From: Candidatus Kuenenia stuttgartensis
GTDB lineage: Bacteria; Planctomycetota; Planctomycetia; Gemmatales; Gemmataceae
Assembly: GCA_945875585.1 (NCBI GenBank)
Contig: CAMCLK010000027.1
Span: 1 to 64,000, forward strand
Length of the DNA: 64,000 nt
Direction: 5' to 3'
The translations under genes were made by a program, and so were the position numbers. Numbering within the stretch: the first letter of the stretch is position 1; each line of letters begins with the position of its first letter. The notes under the pieces were generated by a model. It saw only the letters and a list, made by a program, of their open reading frames with translations. It did not search any database and was not told where the DNA came from. Below, in pieces: positions 19,557 through 27,971 of the stretch.

Positions 19557-20549
19557 TCACCAATCGCTGCCCAAAGGCACACCGTCGTTGGCTGTGATGG
19601 CTTGCTGCCATGTTGCCTGGGTGACGCTGGTGCCAACGCCACGTGCGCTGCCATCGAGCATGAGGACCTGGCAGGTGTTGTGCGAAGAGCTTGGGCGCGA
19701 GCGGTCGCACTTGTCGGCGTTGGACACGCTGACCATGGGGGGTTGGTTCCAGTTATTGCCCTGACTACCCTGACCACCGTTGGCCATGGTTGGACCCCAA
19801 TCGTGTGCGCTCCACCACCAGTTGCCGCCTGGCCACCAAAGAAGGTTGCCACCAGCCGTGATAGTTGCTGAGCCGTCGCGGGTGTTGCAGGTAACAACGC
19901 GTTCGCCGAAGCCAACCACGTTGCTGGTACCATCTGGAACTGTAGCAATGGTGAAAGAGCTGTTGGAGTCGGGTTTTCCATTCCCACCGATGTAAGTAAC
20001 TACCCAGCCTTGACCAAAAACCATGTAGTTGGCTGCGTAGGATGTTCCTGCCCAACCGTTGACTTGGTTGGTGGGAAAACCGCTTGAATAAGTCGGATCA
20101 GACGGGCAGTTATATGCCTTGAGGGTTTTAGTTCGCAGGGTACCACTTGGTGTACCAGGAACCGGTGCATCCCATGACCATGGGTCTTGTGCACTCATAC
20201 CCGTCCAAGGAGTAATTGCCATTTTATAAAGAGCATCCTGCTCCAAATATGGAAGCAGAGCCACGTTGATGTTGTAGCCAGTCGAGGTCGGTGGGCTTGC
20301 ACCTGGATTGGACGCGCCAAATGGACAGCGCATGGCGCCGGGCAGCTTGCCAAAGGCGTCGTTGAAACTGTGAACAGCGATACCGATCTGCTTCATGTTG
20401 TTGGAGCAGGTCATGCGGTTGGCAGCTTCGCGCACTTTCTGCACGGCAGGGACAAGCAATCCGATAAGGACGGCGATGATGGCGATTACCACCAACAGTT
20501 CGATCAGCGTGAAGCCTTCACGGCTTCTACGCATGGGCAAGCAATTCAT
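19557..20549 (-). CDS. DUF1559 (pseudopilin-like) protein
   Basis: 330 residues from ATG 20549, chosen because GGAG is 8 bases upstream and a promoter overlaps the longer reading frame. Residues 9-34 carry a type IV prepilin cleavage and methylation motif ([19 protein letters not shown]) followed by [22 protein letters not shown], the DUF1559 signature. The C-terminus has an H-x8-DG segment ([16 protein letters not shown]), as in prepilin-processing-associated proteins. The family is hugely expanded in planctomycetes; its role is unproven but probably involves a surface pseudopilus or envelope assembly. It is transcribed with the lipoprotein gene at 19322. Confidence 0.93.
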   Translation of the reverse strand: MNCLPMRRSREGFTLIELLVVIAIIAVLIGLLVPAVQKVREAANRMTCSNNMKQIGIAVHSFNDAFGKLPGAMRCPFGASNPGASPPTSTGYNINVALLPYLEQDALYKMAITPWTGMSAQDPWSWDAPVPGTPSGTLRTKTLKAYNCPSDPTYSSGFPTNQVNGWAGTSYAANYMVFGQGWVVTYIGGNGKPDSNSSFTIATVPDGTSNVVGFGERVVTCNTRDGSATITAGGNLLWWPGGNWWWSAHDWGPTMANGGQGSQGNNWNQPPMVSVSNADKCDRSRPSSSHNTCQVLMLDGSARGVGTSVTQATWQQAITANDGVPLGSDW

Positions 20550-20592
20550 GGGGAGAGACTCCGCAGATGTGAAGAAATGATGATGCAAAAGA

Positions 20593-20621
20593 AGTATCGG
20601 CAGGAGTGGCTCATATGTCAA
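20593..20621 (-). promoter_or_regulatory. Sigma70-type promoter for the DUF1559 gene
   Basis: On the minus strand, a perfect -35 box TTGACA (20616-20621) and a -10 box GATACT (20593-20598) are separated by 17 bases. This predicts a 5' leader of about 35-40 bases before ATG 20549. The position also argues against a start at 20621. Confidence 0.5.
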
Positions 20622-21067
20622 ACTCGTAAATTTATTTTTAATAAATAATCAGAATTTTAAAAATACGAAATCGATGTCGCAATCAGCAACTGACCAGTGT
20701 TCTAGCGGAAGTGCATTCCCATAAGGCAAAGGCGCTTCAGTAAAACGATTAATATTGTTTAATAGCTTTTCCAAAAGGTTGAGCTGGTTTTAGCAGAAAG
20801 TCCTGTTTTTTACAAGTAATTGCTTTTTTGTGTTTTTGATAAGCCGTAGATCGGGGTGAACTGTTTTCGTCATGTTTGGCCGATTGAATCGAATCGTTTC
20901 GACTCGAGTGCTAGGAAATTCTGTATCTATTCGTGGCAAAGATTCGCAGGCAAATTAAAACGGTATGGTTCTGTTGTTAAAGTTTGTTTTTGTCTCGGGC
21001 CTGTTGGATATTTGGTCAATGATTGCGTGAGGAATTAAATTATTTTGCTCGGCTTGCTTATAAAAAG
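20622..21067. other. AT-rich intergenic region
   Basis: About 450 bases between divergent genes, clearly richer in A/T than the surrounding coding DNA, with several T runs (TTTTTT near 20806 and 20826) and TTATTTTTAATAAATAA near 20632-20648. I find no convincing open reading frame, tRNA or hairpin-plus-T terminator inside it. It probably holds promoter and upstream elements for the two flanking genes; a small RNA cannot be excluded. Confidence 0.4.
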
Positions 21068-21096
21068 TTAACGTTGCAATTGCCTTATGCGATAAT
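21068..21096 (+). promoter_or_regulatory. Promoter of the HEAT-repeat gene, predicting a leaderless transcript
   Basis: TTAACG (21068-21073), a 17-base spacer, then GATAAT (21091-21096). Transcription would start about 7 bases later, at 21103-21105, which is the ATG itself. This fits the absence of any ribosome binding site before that ATG. Confidence 0.45.
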
Positions 21097-21104
21097 TTTA
21101 ACTG

Positions 21105-22064
21105 ATGGTTAATACTTTCATTTTTGCGTTACTTTTCGGTCTGTCCCCGTATCAAGCGGACACTCCGTCATTCCGCCTTCCGCATCCGCTGGCACCCTCG
21201 TTGCCGCAATTATCTGATGCGGAAGAAGACGAGCTTGATGGCATTATTGACCGGTTCATGCTGTTCGACGTTGGCAGGCTTCCCGGGCCAGCCGGTCAGC
21301 AGGCACTGAAACAGTTTGAAGCCTTGAAATCCGATGCCATTCCCGCGCTTTTGCGTGGATTGGCTCGCTCTGCCAGGCTAGATCACGATTGCCCGGTGAC
21401 CGTTATTGCCCGCCGCTTGCGCGACCTGTTGCTTAGGTCCACCGACCGCACCTTACTGGCGTTTGCCCGGGACGAAGTCGATTCCGTAGACCTGCGCCGC
21501 CACCGGGGCATTGTTACCGACCTGAAGGTGCGCCTGACCGGCCGTCTGGCTTTGTTGGACCGTTCCAACACCCCGGAACCACCTCTCTACCGCGACGAAA
21601 AACTAGCTGGGCTTACCGTTGCCGATATCAAAAAAATGCTGGCCAATAACCCCGACGCGGTGACAGCGCGCGCCGTGCTGGCAGAACTGGCGACCCGGAA
21701 AGAGCCCGAGGTACTTGAGGCATTGGCCTTGGGTGCCAGCAGCCCGTACCCCGAAATCCGAGCCATTGGTCGCAAGCAGTTGGCTCAATATTTGTCGAAA
21801 CGTACCGATAACCAAATGTCCACTTTGCTGCGACATGCCATGATCGAGGTCAGGCGCGCGGCTGCTTTGGCTATGCTTGTATCTCGTTCGCCGCTTTCAA
21901 TCGAAGCCATTGCACTTCTTGAAGACGATAGCGCTCAGGTGCGACAGGCAGTTCATCAGGAACTTGTACGACAGGCCGGTAAGGATCTGGCAGCTTTAGT
22001 AGACAGTGCTGCCAGCCGTGCTAAGGCAGTGACAGTTTGGACAGCATGGTGGCGCCAACGCTGA
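21105..22064 (+). CDS. Exported HEAT-repeat-like protein
   Basis: 319 residues. A hydrophobic N-terminus (MVNTFIFALLFGLSPYQA) looks like a short signal peptide. The rest is Ala/Leu-rich and helical, with HEAT/armadillo-like units in the second half (EIRAIGRKQLAQYL, EVRRAAALAMLVSR, QVRQAVHQELVRQ). No catalytic motif is seen. HEAT proteins usually act as scaffolds; the partner is unknown. There is no Shine-Dalgarno sequence, and the promoter position suggests a leaderless mRNA. The DUF1501 gene starts about 110 bases downstream on the same strand. Confidence 0.75.
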   Translation: MVNTFIFALLFGLSPYQADTPSFRLPHPLAPSLPQLSDAEEDELDGIIDRFMLFDVGRLPGPAGQQALKQFEALKSDAIPALLRGLARSARLDHDCPVTVIARRLRDLLLRSTDRTLLAFARDEVDSVDLRRHRGIVTDLKVRLTGRLALLDRSNTPEPPLYRDEKLAGLTVADIKKMLANNPDAVTARAVLAELATRKEPEVLEALALGASSPYPEIRAIGRKQLAQYLSKRTDNQMSTLLRHAMIEVRRAAALAMLVSRSPLSIEAIALLEDDSAQVRQAVHQELVRQAGKDLAALVDSAASRAKAVTVWTAWWRQR

Positions 22065-22087
22065 AAATGCGCCCATTGCCATCGGTA

Positions 22088-22116
22088 TGGCATGGGGGCG
22101 AAATACAGGTTATAAT
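22088..22116 (+). promoter_or_regulatory. Possible promoter of the DUF1501 gene
   Basis: A perfect TATAAT -10 box lies at 22111-22116, 56 bases before ATG 22173. The sequence at the -35 position (TGGCAT, 17-base spacing) matches poorly, so this is a weak call that rests on the -10 box. Confidence 0.3.
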
Positions 22117-22172
22117 CAGTTTATATCCCGCCTTGGCCACTCGCGGCCGCCTTCCTTTCATGAGGGCTCGAC

Positions 22173-23474
22173 ATGCAGACCAATCGACGCGCATTTCTCC
22201 AAGTCGCGGGTTCCTCGTTTTTGGGCCTTGGTTCGGGTCAGGCCGGCGCTGTTGCTGCACCGAAATCCGTCATTATTGTCCTGCTGACAGGCGGAGCCAG
22301 CCAGCTCGATACATTCGACCCCAAGCCCGATGCCCCAGAAGAGATCAGGGGTGAATTCGGCACCATTGGGACTTCGTTGCCGGGTGTGCGTTTGTGCGAA
22401 CACCTGCCGCAACTGGCCCGGCGTATGAACCACTGGGCGTTGGTTCGTTCGCTGTCTCATGGCGAAAATGGCCACCTGCCCGGTACGCACAGGTTGCTGA
22501 CGGGCAGCCCGATGCCCCTTCAACGCGGCACCGATCTCGACAATGTTTTGTCACGCCGCGACTGGCCAAGTTATGGCGCGGCTGTTTCGTTTATTCGCAA
22601 GCCCACAGATGGGATTCCGGCCGGTGTAACGCTACCCCATGCACTTATTGAAGGGCCACTCACATGGCCGGGGCAGCATGCGGGCTTTTTGGGCGCGGCT
22701 TATGATCCGTTTTTGGTGACACAAGATCCCAACAGCCCGTCATTCCGGTTCGACACGCTGGAACCTCTGGCCTATGCGCGCCACGACCGCCTAGAAGAGC
22801 GACGTAACTTGCTGGCCAGCATCGATCGTTCAGACGACCAACGGCCACACCACGCGACAGCATTCCGCATGCTAGGTGCCAGTCAGGTGGCGCGCGCTTT
22901 CAAAATGGAGCAGGAAGCAGAGCGCACCCGCGATCGTTACGGTCGCACCAGTTTCGGGCAAACGTTGCTGCTGTCTCGAAGGCTGGTTCAGGCCGGAGTA
23001 AGCGTTGTTCAGGCCAACATGGGTATCGTGCAAACGTGGGACACGCACAGCAACAACTGGGGTCGCCTGAAAACCCAGTTGCTTCCTTGGTTGGATCAGG
23101 GACTTGCAGCCTTGATTGATGACCTTGCCGATGAAGGCCGACTCGATTCAACACTGGTGGCCGTGGTTGGCGAGTTTGGCCGCACACCCAAAGTTTCCAC
23201 CTTGCCGGGCGATCCCAAACCGGGACGCGATCACTGGGCCGCTTGTTACTCAGGTCTCTTTGCCGGGGCAGGCGTGCGCGGCGGGCAAGTGATTGGCCGA
23301 TCCGATAGCAAAGCGGCATTTCCTTTAACCACGGCTTACACGCCCTACGACATCGGAGCGACCATTTACCAAGTGTTGGGAATCGATCCAACAACCGAGG
23401 TGGTCGATAGTCTTGGGCGCCCCATTGCCATCAACCGAGGCAAGGCAATGGATGTTCTTTTCCGGGGGGCGTAA
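22173..23474 (+). CDS. DUF1501 family protein with Tat signal
   Basis: 433 residues; GAGGG 6 bases before the ATG. The N-terminus NRRAFLQVAGSSFLG is a twin-arginine signal. The body is typical DUF1501, an alkaline-phosphatase/sulfatase-superfamily relative: IIVLLTGGASQLDTFDPKPD near the start, WDTHSNNWGRLK in the middle, VAVVGEFGRTPKV and GRDHWAACYSGLFAGAGVRGG near the C-terminus. Such proteins are very common in planctomycetes, often beside DUF1549/1553 cytochrome-like genes, which are absent here. Export in folded form is inferred; the reaction is unknown. Confidence 0.93.
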   Translation: MQTNRRAFLQVAGSSFLGLGSGQAGAVAAPKSVIIVLLTGGASQLDTFDPKPDAPEEIRGEFGTIGTSLPGVRLCEHLPQLARRMNHWALVRSLSHGENGHLPGTHRLLTGSPMPLQRGTDLDNVLSRRDWPSYGAAVSFIRKPTDGIPAGVTLPHALIEGPLTWPGQHAGFLGAAYDPFLVTQDPNSPSFRFDTLEPLAYARHDRLEERRNLLASIDRSDDQRPHHATAFRMLGASQVARAFKMEQEAERTRDRYGRTSFGQTLLLSRRLVQAGVSVVQANMGIVQTWDTHSNNWGRLKTQLLPWLDQGLAALIDDLADEGRLDSTLVAVVGEFGRTPKVSTLPGDPKPGRDHWAACYSGLFAGAGVRGGQVIGRSDSKAAFPLTTAYTPYDIGATIYQVLGIDPTTEVVDSLGRPIAINRGKAMDVLFRGA

Positions 23475-23558
23475 CTGAAGGCTCCCGTATCGTGCCGAAA
23501 TGCCCGATCCGTATACCATACGATTATTCCTGTATGAACCTGGACGTGAGGCAGTTGA

Positions 23559-24152
23559 GTGACCCCATCATCCCCTTCGCGTTGGCCTCGTCTAATATTG
23601 GTTTATGGGCTCGCCGTTCTGGCCTGCGCCATTGATCTGGTTTCCAAGGAACTTATCTTCGCCCGCCTGAGTGAAGGTGCCGAACAGCGTTCGTGGGTCA
23701 CGTTGCTGACGTTGGGGGCACCGGGCCTTACCGCGCCTATTCCAGGCTTTCACCTCGATATTGCCTTTGAACGCGACGCCGAGGGCCGGGTGATTCCTTT
23801 TGTGAATCATGGCGCCTTGTTCGGCATGGGCGGCGGACAGGCATGGGGCAATATGTTTTTTGCCGTGATCAGTCTGGCTGCCGCGGTGGGTATTGCTGGT
23901 TGGGTAGCTTGGATGCGGCGCGCACCGGACTGGATTCTTGCTGTGGCATTGGGGCTCATTCTGGGCGGCACGGTAGGCAACCTGCACGACCGTGTTGTTC
24001 ATGGCGGGGTACGCGACTTTTTGCATTGGAACTATCTGTATGATTGGCCAGTATTCAATATGGCAGATGTCTTTTTAGTGACGGGTGCCGGACTGTTGCT
24101 TTTGCATGTGTCGCTGACACCGTCCGAGCCAATCGCAGAAAAGGGTGCTTGA
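23559..24152 (+). CDS. lspA: Signal peptidase II (lipoprotein signal peptidase)
   Basis: 197 residues from a GTG start with GAGG 7 bases upstream. This inner-membrane aspartic protease removes lipoprotein signal peptides after lipidation. The two catalytic Asp regions are present: GNLHDRVVHGGVRDFLHW and FNMADVFLVTG. The family's AIDLVSKELIF appears in the first helix and NHGALFGMGGG in the periplasmic loop. Four membrane segments are visible. The loop between helix 1 and the NHGALFG motif is somewhat long, as in other planctomycetal LspA. It would serve the lipoproteins in this window (19322, 36656). Confidence 0.93.
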   Translation: MTPSSPSRWPRLILVYGLAVLACAIDLVSKELIFARLSEGAEQRSWVTLLTLGAPGLTAPIPGFHLDIAFERDAEGRVIPFVNHGALFGMGGGQAWGNMFFAVISLAAAVGIAGWVAWMRRAPDWILAVALGLILGGTVGNLHDRVVHGGVRDFLHWNYLYDWPVFNMADVFLVTGAGLLLLHVSLTPSEPIAEKGA

Positions 24153-24188
24153 CGCCCCGAGCGTGATTGAAGTGCGGATTAAAATTCA

Positions 24189-25145
24189 TTAATTGGCGAG
24201 GTCTTGGTCTGAAGGCTTCCGAACCACGCCCCATTCAGCCACAGCGTTGCCCAGCAAGATGAGCCCGCCACCCGCCACCAGTGCCACTGTCAATGCGTCG
24301 TGCCCGATCAACCATGAAAAAAGAGTCGAAAAGACTGGCTCCAGAAGATAGATAAGCCCGGCGCGCGTGGCGTCGAGTCTTGGCTGGCACAGATTCATCC
24401 ACCAGAAGCCCCAAAGTGTTGGCAGGGCTATCAGCAGTACTAGGTCGAGCTGCACCCAACGATCGGTCAAGGTGTTGGTTATAAAAGACACTGTTTCATA
24501 TGTGCCGATCCCGGGTGTCAGTGCCGCGACACCCAACGCGGAAAGCAGTGCAATGGCCAGAAAAAAACCGGCGCTCATGCGGCTGGCATCGGCATTCTGC
24601 CCGAGACGATCCAAGGCGATGATCTGTGCCGCGAACATGACGGAAGCGAAAACAGTCAGTAATTCTCCGATGCCCAGTTTCCAACCGCCCTCCACAAGAA
24701 TGGTTCCGCCAATCAAGCTCAGAACTAGCCCCGCGATATTGGCCAAGGCGACTGATTTACCAAAAAGAAGATAGGCGATGATGGGTACCCACAAGCTGGC
24801 CAAACCGGTGAAGAAGGCGCAGAGTGCGGGTGTGGTGTGCGCCAGCCCCCATAGCTGAAGAAATAGCCCGATTCCCATAAATACGCCTACCCACGCCCCG
24901 GCGCCCCAACCGGGTGCTTGGGTCCTCGGCAGACGAAGGGCCAAGGTGCCAAAAACAAGGGTCCCCGCAGTCATGCGGATGACCATCAGAATCAGTGAGG
25001 CTTGTGCTTGACGGGCTGGATCGTCGCCCGTCCATTCATGCGCCCGGAGTTGCCAATTGCGCATGAGGGAAAACGACAAACCCCAGAAGACAGTGACAAT
25101 AGTGAGGCCAAGGGCAGGGTATTTTTGGGCGAACGTCGATAACAT
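24189..25145 (-). CDS. EamA/DMT-family membrane transporter
   Basis: 318 residues with about ten hydrophobic segments in two homologous halves, the layout of the drug/metabolite transporter superfamily (EamA repeats: LTIVTVFWGLSFSLMRNW at the start of half 1; LLIALPTLWGFWWMNLCQ and GLIYLLEPVFSTLFSWLIG in half 2). The substrate cannot be predicted. It starts 4 bases after the stop of the redoxin-like gene, so it is the last gene of the ABC/redoxin operon and is probably translated by coupling. Confidence 0.88.
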   Translation of the reverse strand: MLSTFAQKYPALGLTIVTVFWGLSFSLMRNWQLRAHEWTGDDPARQAQASLILMVIRMTAGTLVFGTLALRLPRTQAPGWGAGAWVGVFMGIGLFLQLWGLAHTTPALCAFFTGLASLWVPIIAYLLFGKSVALANIAGLVLSLIGGTILVEGGWKLGIGELLTVFASVMFAAQIIALDRLGQNADASRMSAGFFLAIALLSALGVAALTPGIGTYETVSFITNTLTDRWVQLDLVLLIALPTLWGFWWMNLCQPRLDATRAGLIYLLEPVFSTLFSWLIGHDALTVALVAGGGLILLGNAVAEWGVVRKPSDQDLAN

Positions 25146-25149
25146 TTAT

Positions 25150-25794
25150 TTATCGCAATCCAGCAGCTTCGCGCCGCAATGCTTCGATGCCATTGACCAG
25201 TTCCTGAACGTGTTCCCGTTCGAGGCGGCCACCAGCGGCCATGCGTACTTGCGACTTAGCGTCGATAATCACAAGATTGGGCACGCCCTGTGCCATGCCG
25301 AACGACTGCCTCATGGAGTCTTCGCAGTCGAGCCAAATGGGGCAATCCGGACTCGCTTTTTTGAATTCTCCTCGCAGGATGTTTTTTACCAGCCCGGGAA
25401 CCCGGCCAATCACCGCCACTGGCACAGCGTGCACGTTGGGGCAACGCGTTCCAGGCGGCAGGTCGGCCATGGCCAGAGGCGGTGCCTTGCGCGCCTGTGA
25501 AGGCGATAAATTGCGCGCTTGCGGGTGAAATGACAGGTGGAGTGTTTCGCCCAGTGCCCGATTCTGATCGGCACTTTCACGGTCGCCATAGATCAGTACC
25601 AGAATATCACCTGTGAATCCGTTCAGTTGATATGTCTTTTCAAACTGGTCCTCAATGCGGAATGAAGGCGCTGGCGCAGGCTTGAGACTGACAACCCTTG
25701 CCATGGGCTGTGGAGTACCCTGAGGCTGTGCGTGGGCTGTTGCTGCCACGGCCAACGCCAGAAACACCGGAATCCATCGCACGCATCGGACCAT
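25150..25794 (-). CDS. Secreted thioredoxin-fold (redoxin/YtfJ-like) protein
   Basis: 214 residues. ATG 25794 overlaps the permease stop by one base (TGATG) and starts a clean signal peptide (MVRCVRWIPVFLALAVAATAHA). The mature part has a redoxin-like pattern: YQLNGFTGDILVLIYGDRES, an internal WLDCEDSMRQSFG, and GVPNLVIIDAKSQVRMAAGG, where the cis-Pro of thioredoxin folds would be. No CxxC is present, so a disulfide oxidoreductase role is doubtful; it resembles YtfJ-type proteins. Coupling to an ABC permease suggests an envelope function linked to that transporter. Confidence 0.65.
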   Translation of the reverse strand: MVRCVRWIPVFLALAVAATAHAQPQGTPQPMARVVSLKPAPAPSFRIEDQFEKTYQLNGFTGDILVLIYGDRESADQNRALGETLHLSFHPQARNLSPSQARKAPPLAMADLPPGTRCPNVHAVPVAVIGRVPGLVKNILRGEFKKASPDCPIWLDCEDSMRQSFGMAQGVPNLVIIDAKSQVRMAAGGRLEREHVQELVNGIEALRREAAGLR

Positions 25795-26954
25795 CACGCA
25801 CCTCGTGAGGAGGGAACCGTCGATCGGCGTGTCAGAAGCGACGTCGCCACGACAAGGAACAGTAAACTGTAAGCCATAACCACGGCCGCGCAGGTCGCCG
25901 ACTGGGTGAATGAAGCTCCTTGCCAGGTGGAAGATTCGAGTCCACGCAGCGCCCACGAGGTTGGTAGCAACCAGCCGAGGTCACGTACCCACCAAGGCAG
26001 CAAAAACGCGGGCAGCCACAATCCACCTACCAAAGACAAAGCCAGAATTACCAAAATTGAAATGCTTCGGGCCCGGCCTTCGGTTCCCCCGATGCTGGCC
26101 ACCAAAAGTCCGCATGTCGCCGCAAGGCTGGCAATGGCAATCACCACCAAGATAAATCCGGGGATAGATCCCCTTACAGACACGCCAAACAGAAGCCAAG
26201 CGCAGCCCATGGTGAAAGTGATCTGAACGAGGGCAATCAGCATGGTGGCTAAGGCCCGGCCCGCAATAATGGCCCAAGGCGGTGTCGGGGAACTGCTCAA
26301 CCTGCGCCAAACGCCGTGAGTTCTTTCCCGAAGCAGCACAAGGCCGCAATCCATGCCGAGGAACAGTAGGTATTGTAATGTCATGCCACAAAAACTGTGC
26401 CCAAATACGGCATGGTCTTGTTCCGACTTGCCGGTGACTTCGCGTTCAACGCCGTAGCGCGCTTCCAAACTGTCGATGAAGCTGTTACCGCCTATTTGAG
26501 GCAACCAACGTCGGCCTGCTTCCCGCAAAACGGTTTCTGTGACAATCCCAGTGGCCCACTGACCTTCGAATGAAGTGCCCGGAGCATGCTTCACCCGCGG
26601 ACGCTGAGCGATTTCACCGCCGCCCAGTCCTTCGGGCATGGTGACCACTACAGCTATGCGCAAACTGTCCAAAGCGGCCTCGGCATCTTCCGAAGACATG
26701 ATCTGGGCGTTGAGGAGCGGGTTTTTTTCCAAAGAAGCAGCCACGGTATGTGCCAGAGGCGAATTGTCGTTCACCACGATGGCTGTGCGAACAGGATCAA
26801 ACTGCTCCCGGCTGCCATTCCTGAAGATGAACCCGAACAAAGTCGCCAATGCCACAGGAATGATCAAGGAGAGCGCGACCCCTTTGGGATCGGACCGAAA
26901 TAACAGAATGTCCTTGCGCGCGACATCCCAAGCCTGACGGAAAGAGCCGAACAT
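25794..26954 (-). CDS. ABC-2 type transporter permease
   Basis: 386 residues from ATG 26954, two bases after the ATPase stop and 10 bases after GGAGG. This start removes a 42-residue extension that overlaps the ATPase gene. The layout is that of an ABC-2 exporter: one N-terminal helix (VALSLIIPVALATLFGFIF), a roughly 150-residue extracytoplasmic region, then five helices, ending in a segment like those of Na+- or drug-efflux permeases (GFILVVIAIASLAATCGLLVAS; SILVILALSLVGGLWLPAF). With the upstream ATPase it should form an export complex. Substrate unknown. Confidence 0.88.
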   Translation of the reverse strand: MFGSFRQAWDVARKDILLFRSDPKGVALSLIIPVALATLFGFIFRNGSREQFDPVRTAIVVNDNSPLAHTVAASLEKNPLLNAQIMSSEDAEAALDSLRIAVVVTMPEGLGGGEIAQRPRVKHAPGTSFEGQWATGIVTETVLREAGRRWLPQIGGNSFIDSLEARYGVEREVTGKSEQDHAVFGHSFCGMTLQYLLFLGMDCGLVLLRERTHGVWRRLSSSPTPPWAIIAGRALATMLIALVQITFTMGCAWLLFGVSVRGSIPGFILVVIAIASLAATCGLLVASIGGTEGRARSISILVILALSLVGGLWLPAFLLPWWVRDLGWLLPTSWALRGLESSTWQGASFTQSATCAAVVMAYSLLFLVVATSLLTRRSTVPSSRGA

Positions 26955-26956
26955 GT

Positions 26957-27781
26957 TCAGGCTGCCTCCGCGTGGAACGTGGTGGTACTGCCTCGTTGCG
27001 GAAATTCGGCAACGGTTGGCGGTGCGAGTGTTAGCCTGAGGACCTCTTCCAAACGCGTTGGAGCGTTGTGGCCAATCCAATAACCCTTTTGCTGGCGCAC
27101 GTTGTGCAGCAGTTCGGTAAGTGTGCCTTCCGCCACGAGCTGGCCATGATTGAGAATGGCAATCCGGTCGCAGAGAGATTGCGCCTCGTCGAGGTGGTGC
27201 GTGGTGAGAATCATGGCAACACCTTGTTGCCTCAGCCGTTTGAGCACGTCGAAAATGGCGTCTCGTGATGCGATATCTAGGCCGACAGTGGGCTCATCGA
27301 GCAGCAAAAGTTGCGGGCGATGCAACAGGGCGCACGCCAGATTCAACCGTCGCTGCATGCCGCCTGAAAAGGAACTGGGTTTACGGTCTGCCTGTGAGGT
27401 GAGGTGGACAAAGTCGAGGGCATCCGCCACGCGGTTACGCAGTTCCCGGCCATGGATAGATTGGAGTCTGCCGAAAAACATCAGGTTGTCGCGGGCAGTC
27501 AGCTCTTCATAAAAGGCCAATTCCTGCGGAACATAACCAATGCCTGAACGATAAGATTTGGGGCAGGCCGATTCGCTGACGCCACCAACACGAATCGTTC
27601 CCTGCATGGCAACGCCCTGACCCGCCACCGCCGCCATGGTGGTGCTTTTGCCAGACCCGTTGGGGCCAAGCAGGCCCAGTATTTCGCCACGTTGCACTTC
27701 TAAACAAAGGTGCTCCACAGCCACACATTCGCCGTACCAAACGGTCAGGTCCTGAATGCTCAGGGCTAATGGATCTGGCAT
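26957..27781 (-). CDS. ABC transporter ATP-binding protein
   Basis: 274 residues from ATG 27781 (GGAG 10 bases upstream; a start three codons earlier leaves only one base after GGAG). All ATPase motifs are present: Walker A GPNGSGKST, signature FSGGMQRRL, Walker B LLLLDEPTVGLD, and H-loop TTHHLDE. It belongs to the CcmA/drug-exporter (ABC-2) subfamily. It is the first gene of a four-gene minus-strand operon (ATPase, permease, redoxin-like, EamA) and diverges from the carotenoid-like cassette, with about 190 bases between the starts. Confidence 0.93.
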   Translation of the reverse strand: MPDPLALSIQDLTVWYGECVAVEHLCLEVQRGEILGLLGPNGSGKSTTMAAVAGQGVAMQGTIRVGGVSESACPKSYRSGIGYVPQELAFYEELTARDNLMFFGRLQSIHGRELRNRVADALDFVHLTSQADRKPSSFSGGMQRRLNLACALLHRPQLLLLDEPTVGLDIASRDAIFDVLKRLRQQGVAMILTTHHLDEAQSLCDRIAILNHGQLVAEGTLTELLHNVRQQKGYWIGHNAPTRLEEVLRLTLAPPTVAEFPQRGSTTTFHAEAA

Positions 27782-27971
27782 CGCGCGCATTCTCCAACCC
27801 CGTTCATGCTCTGGCGTGTTGATCCGTCAGGTGTATTGCCGGGTCGAATCGATACCTTGTCCCGGTGGGCGTACCGAAATCAAGTGGACTTGTAGGCTGA
27901 TACTGGCTTACTACTGGAGTTGGGGAAAAGCATGTGAGGATATTCATGCCTTTTGCCCACGGGGACATTTC

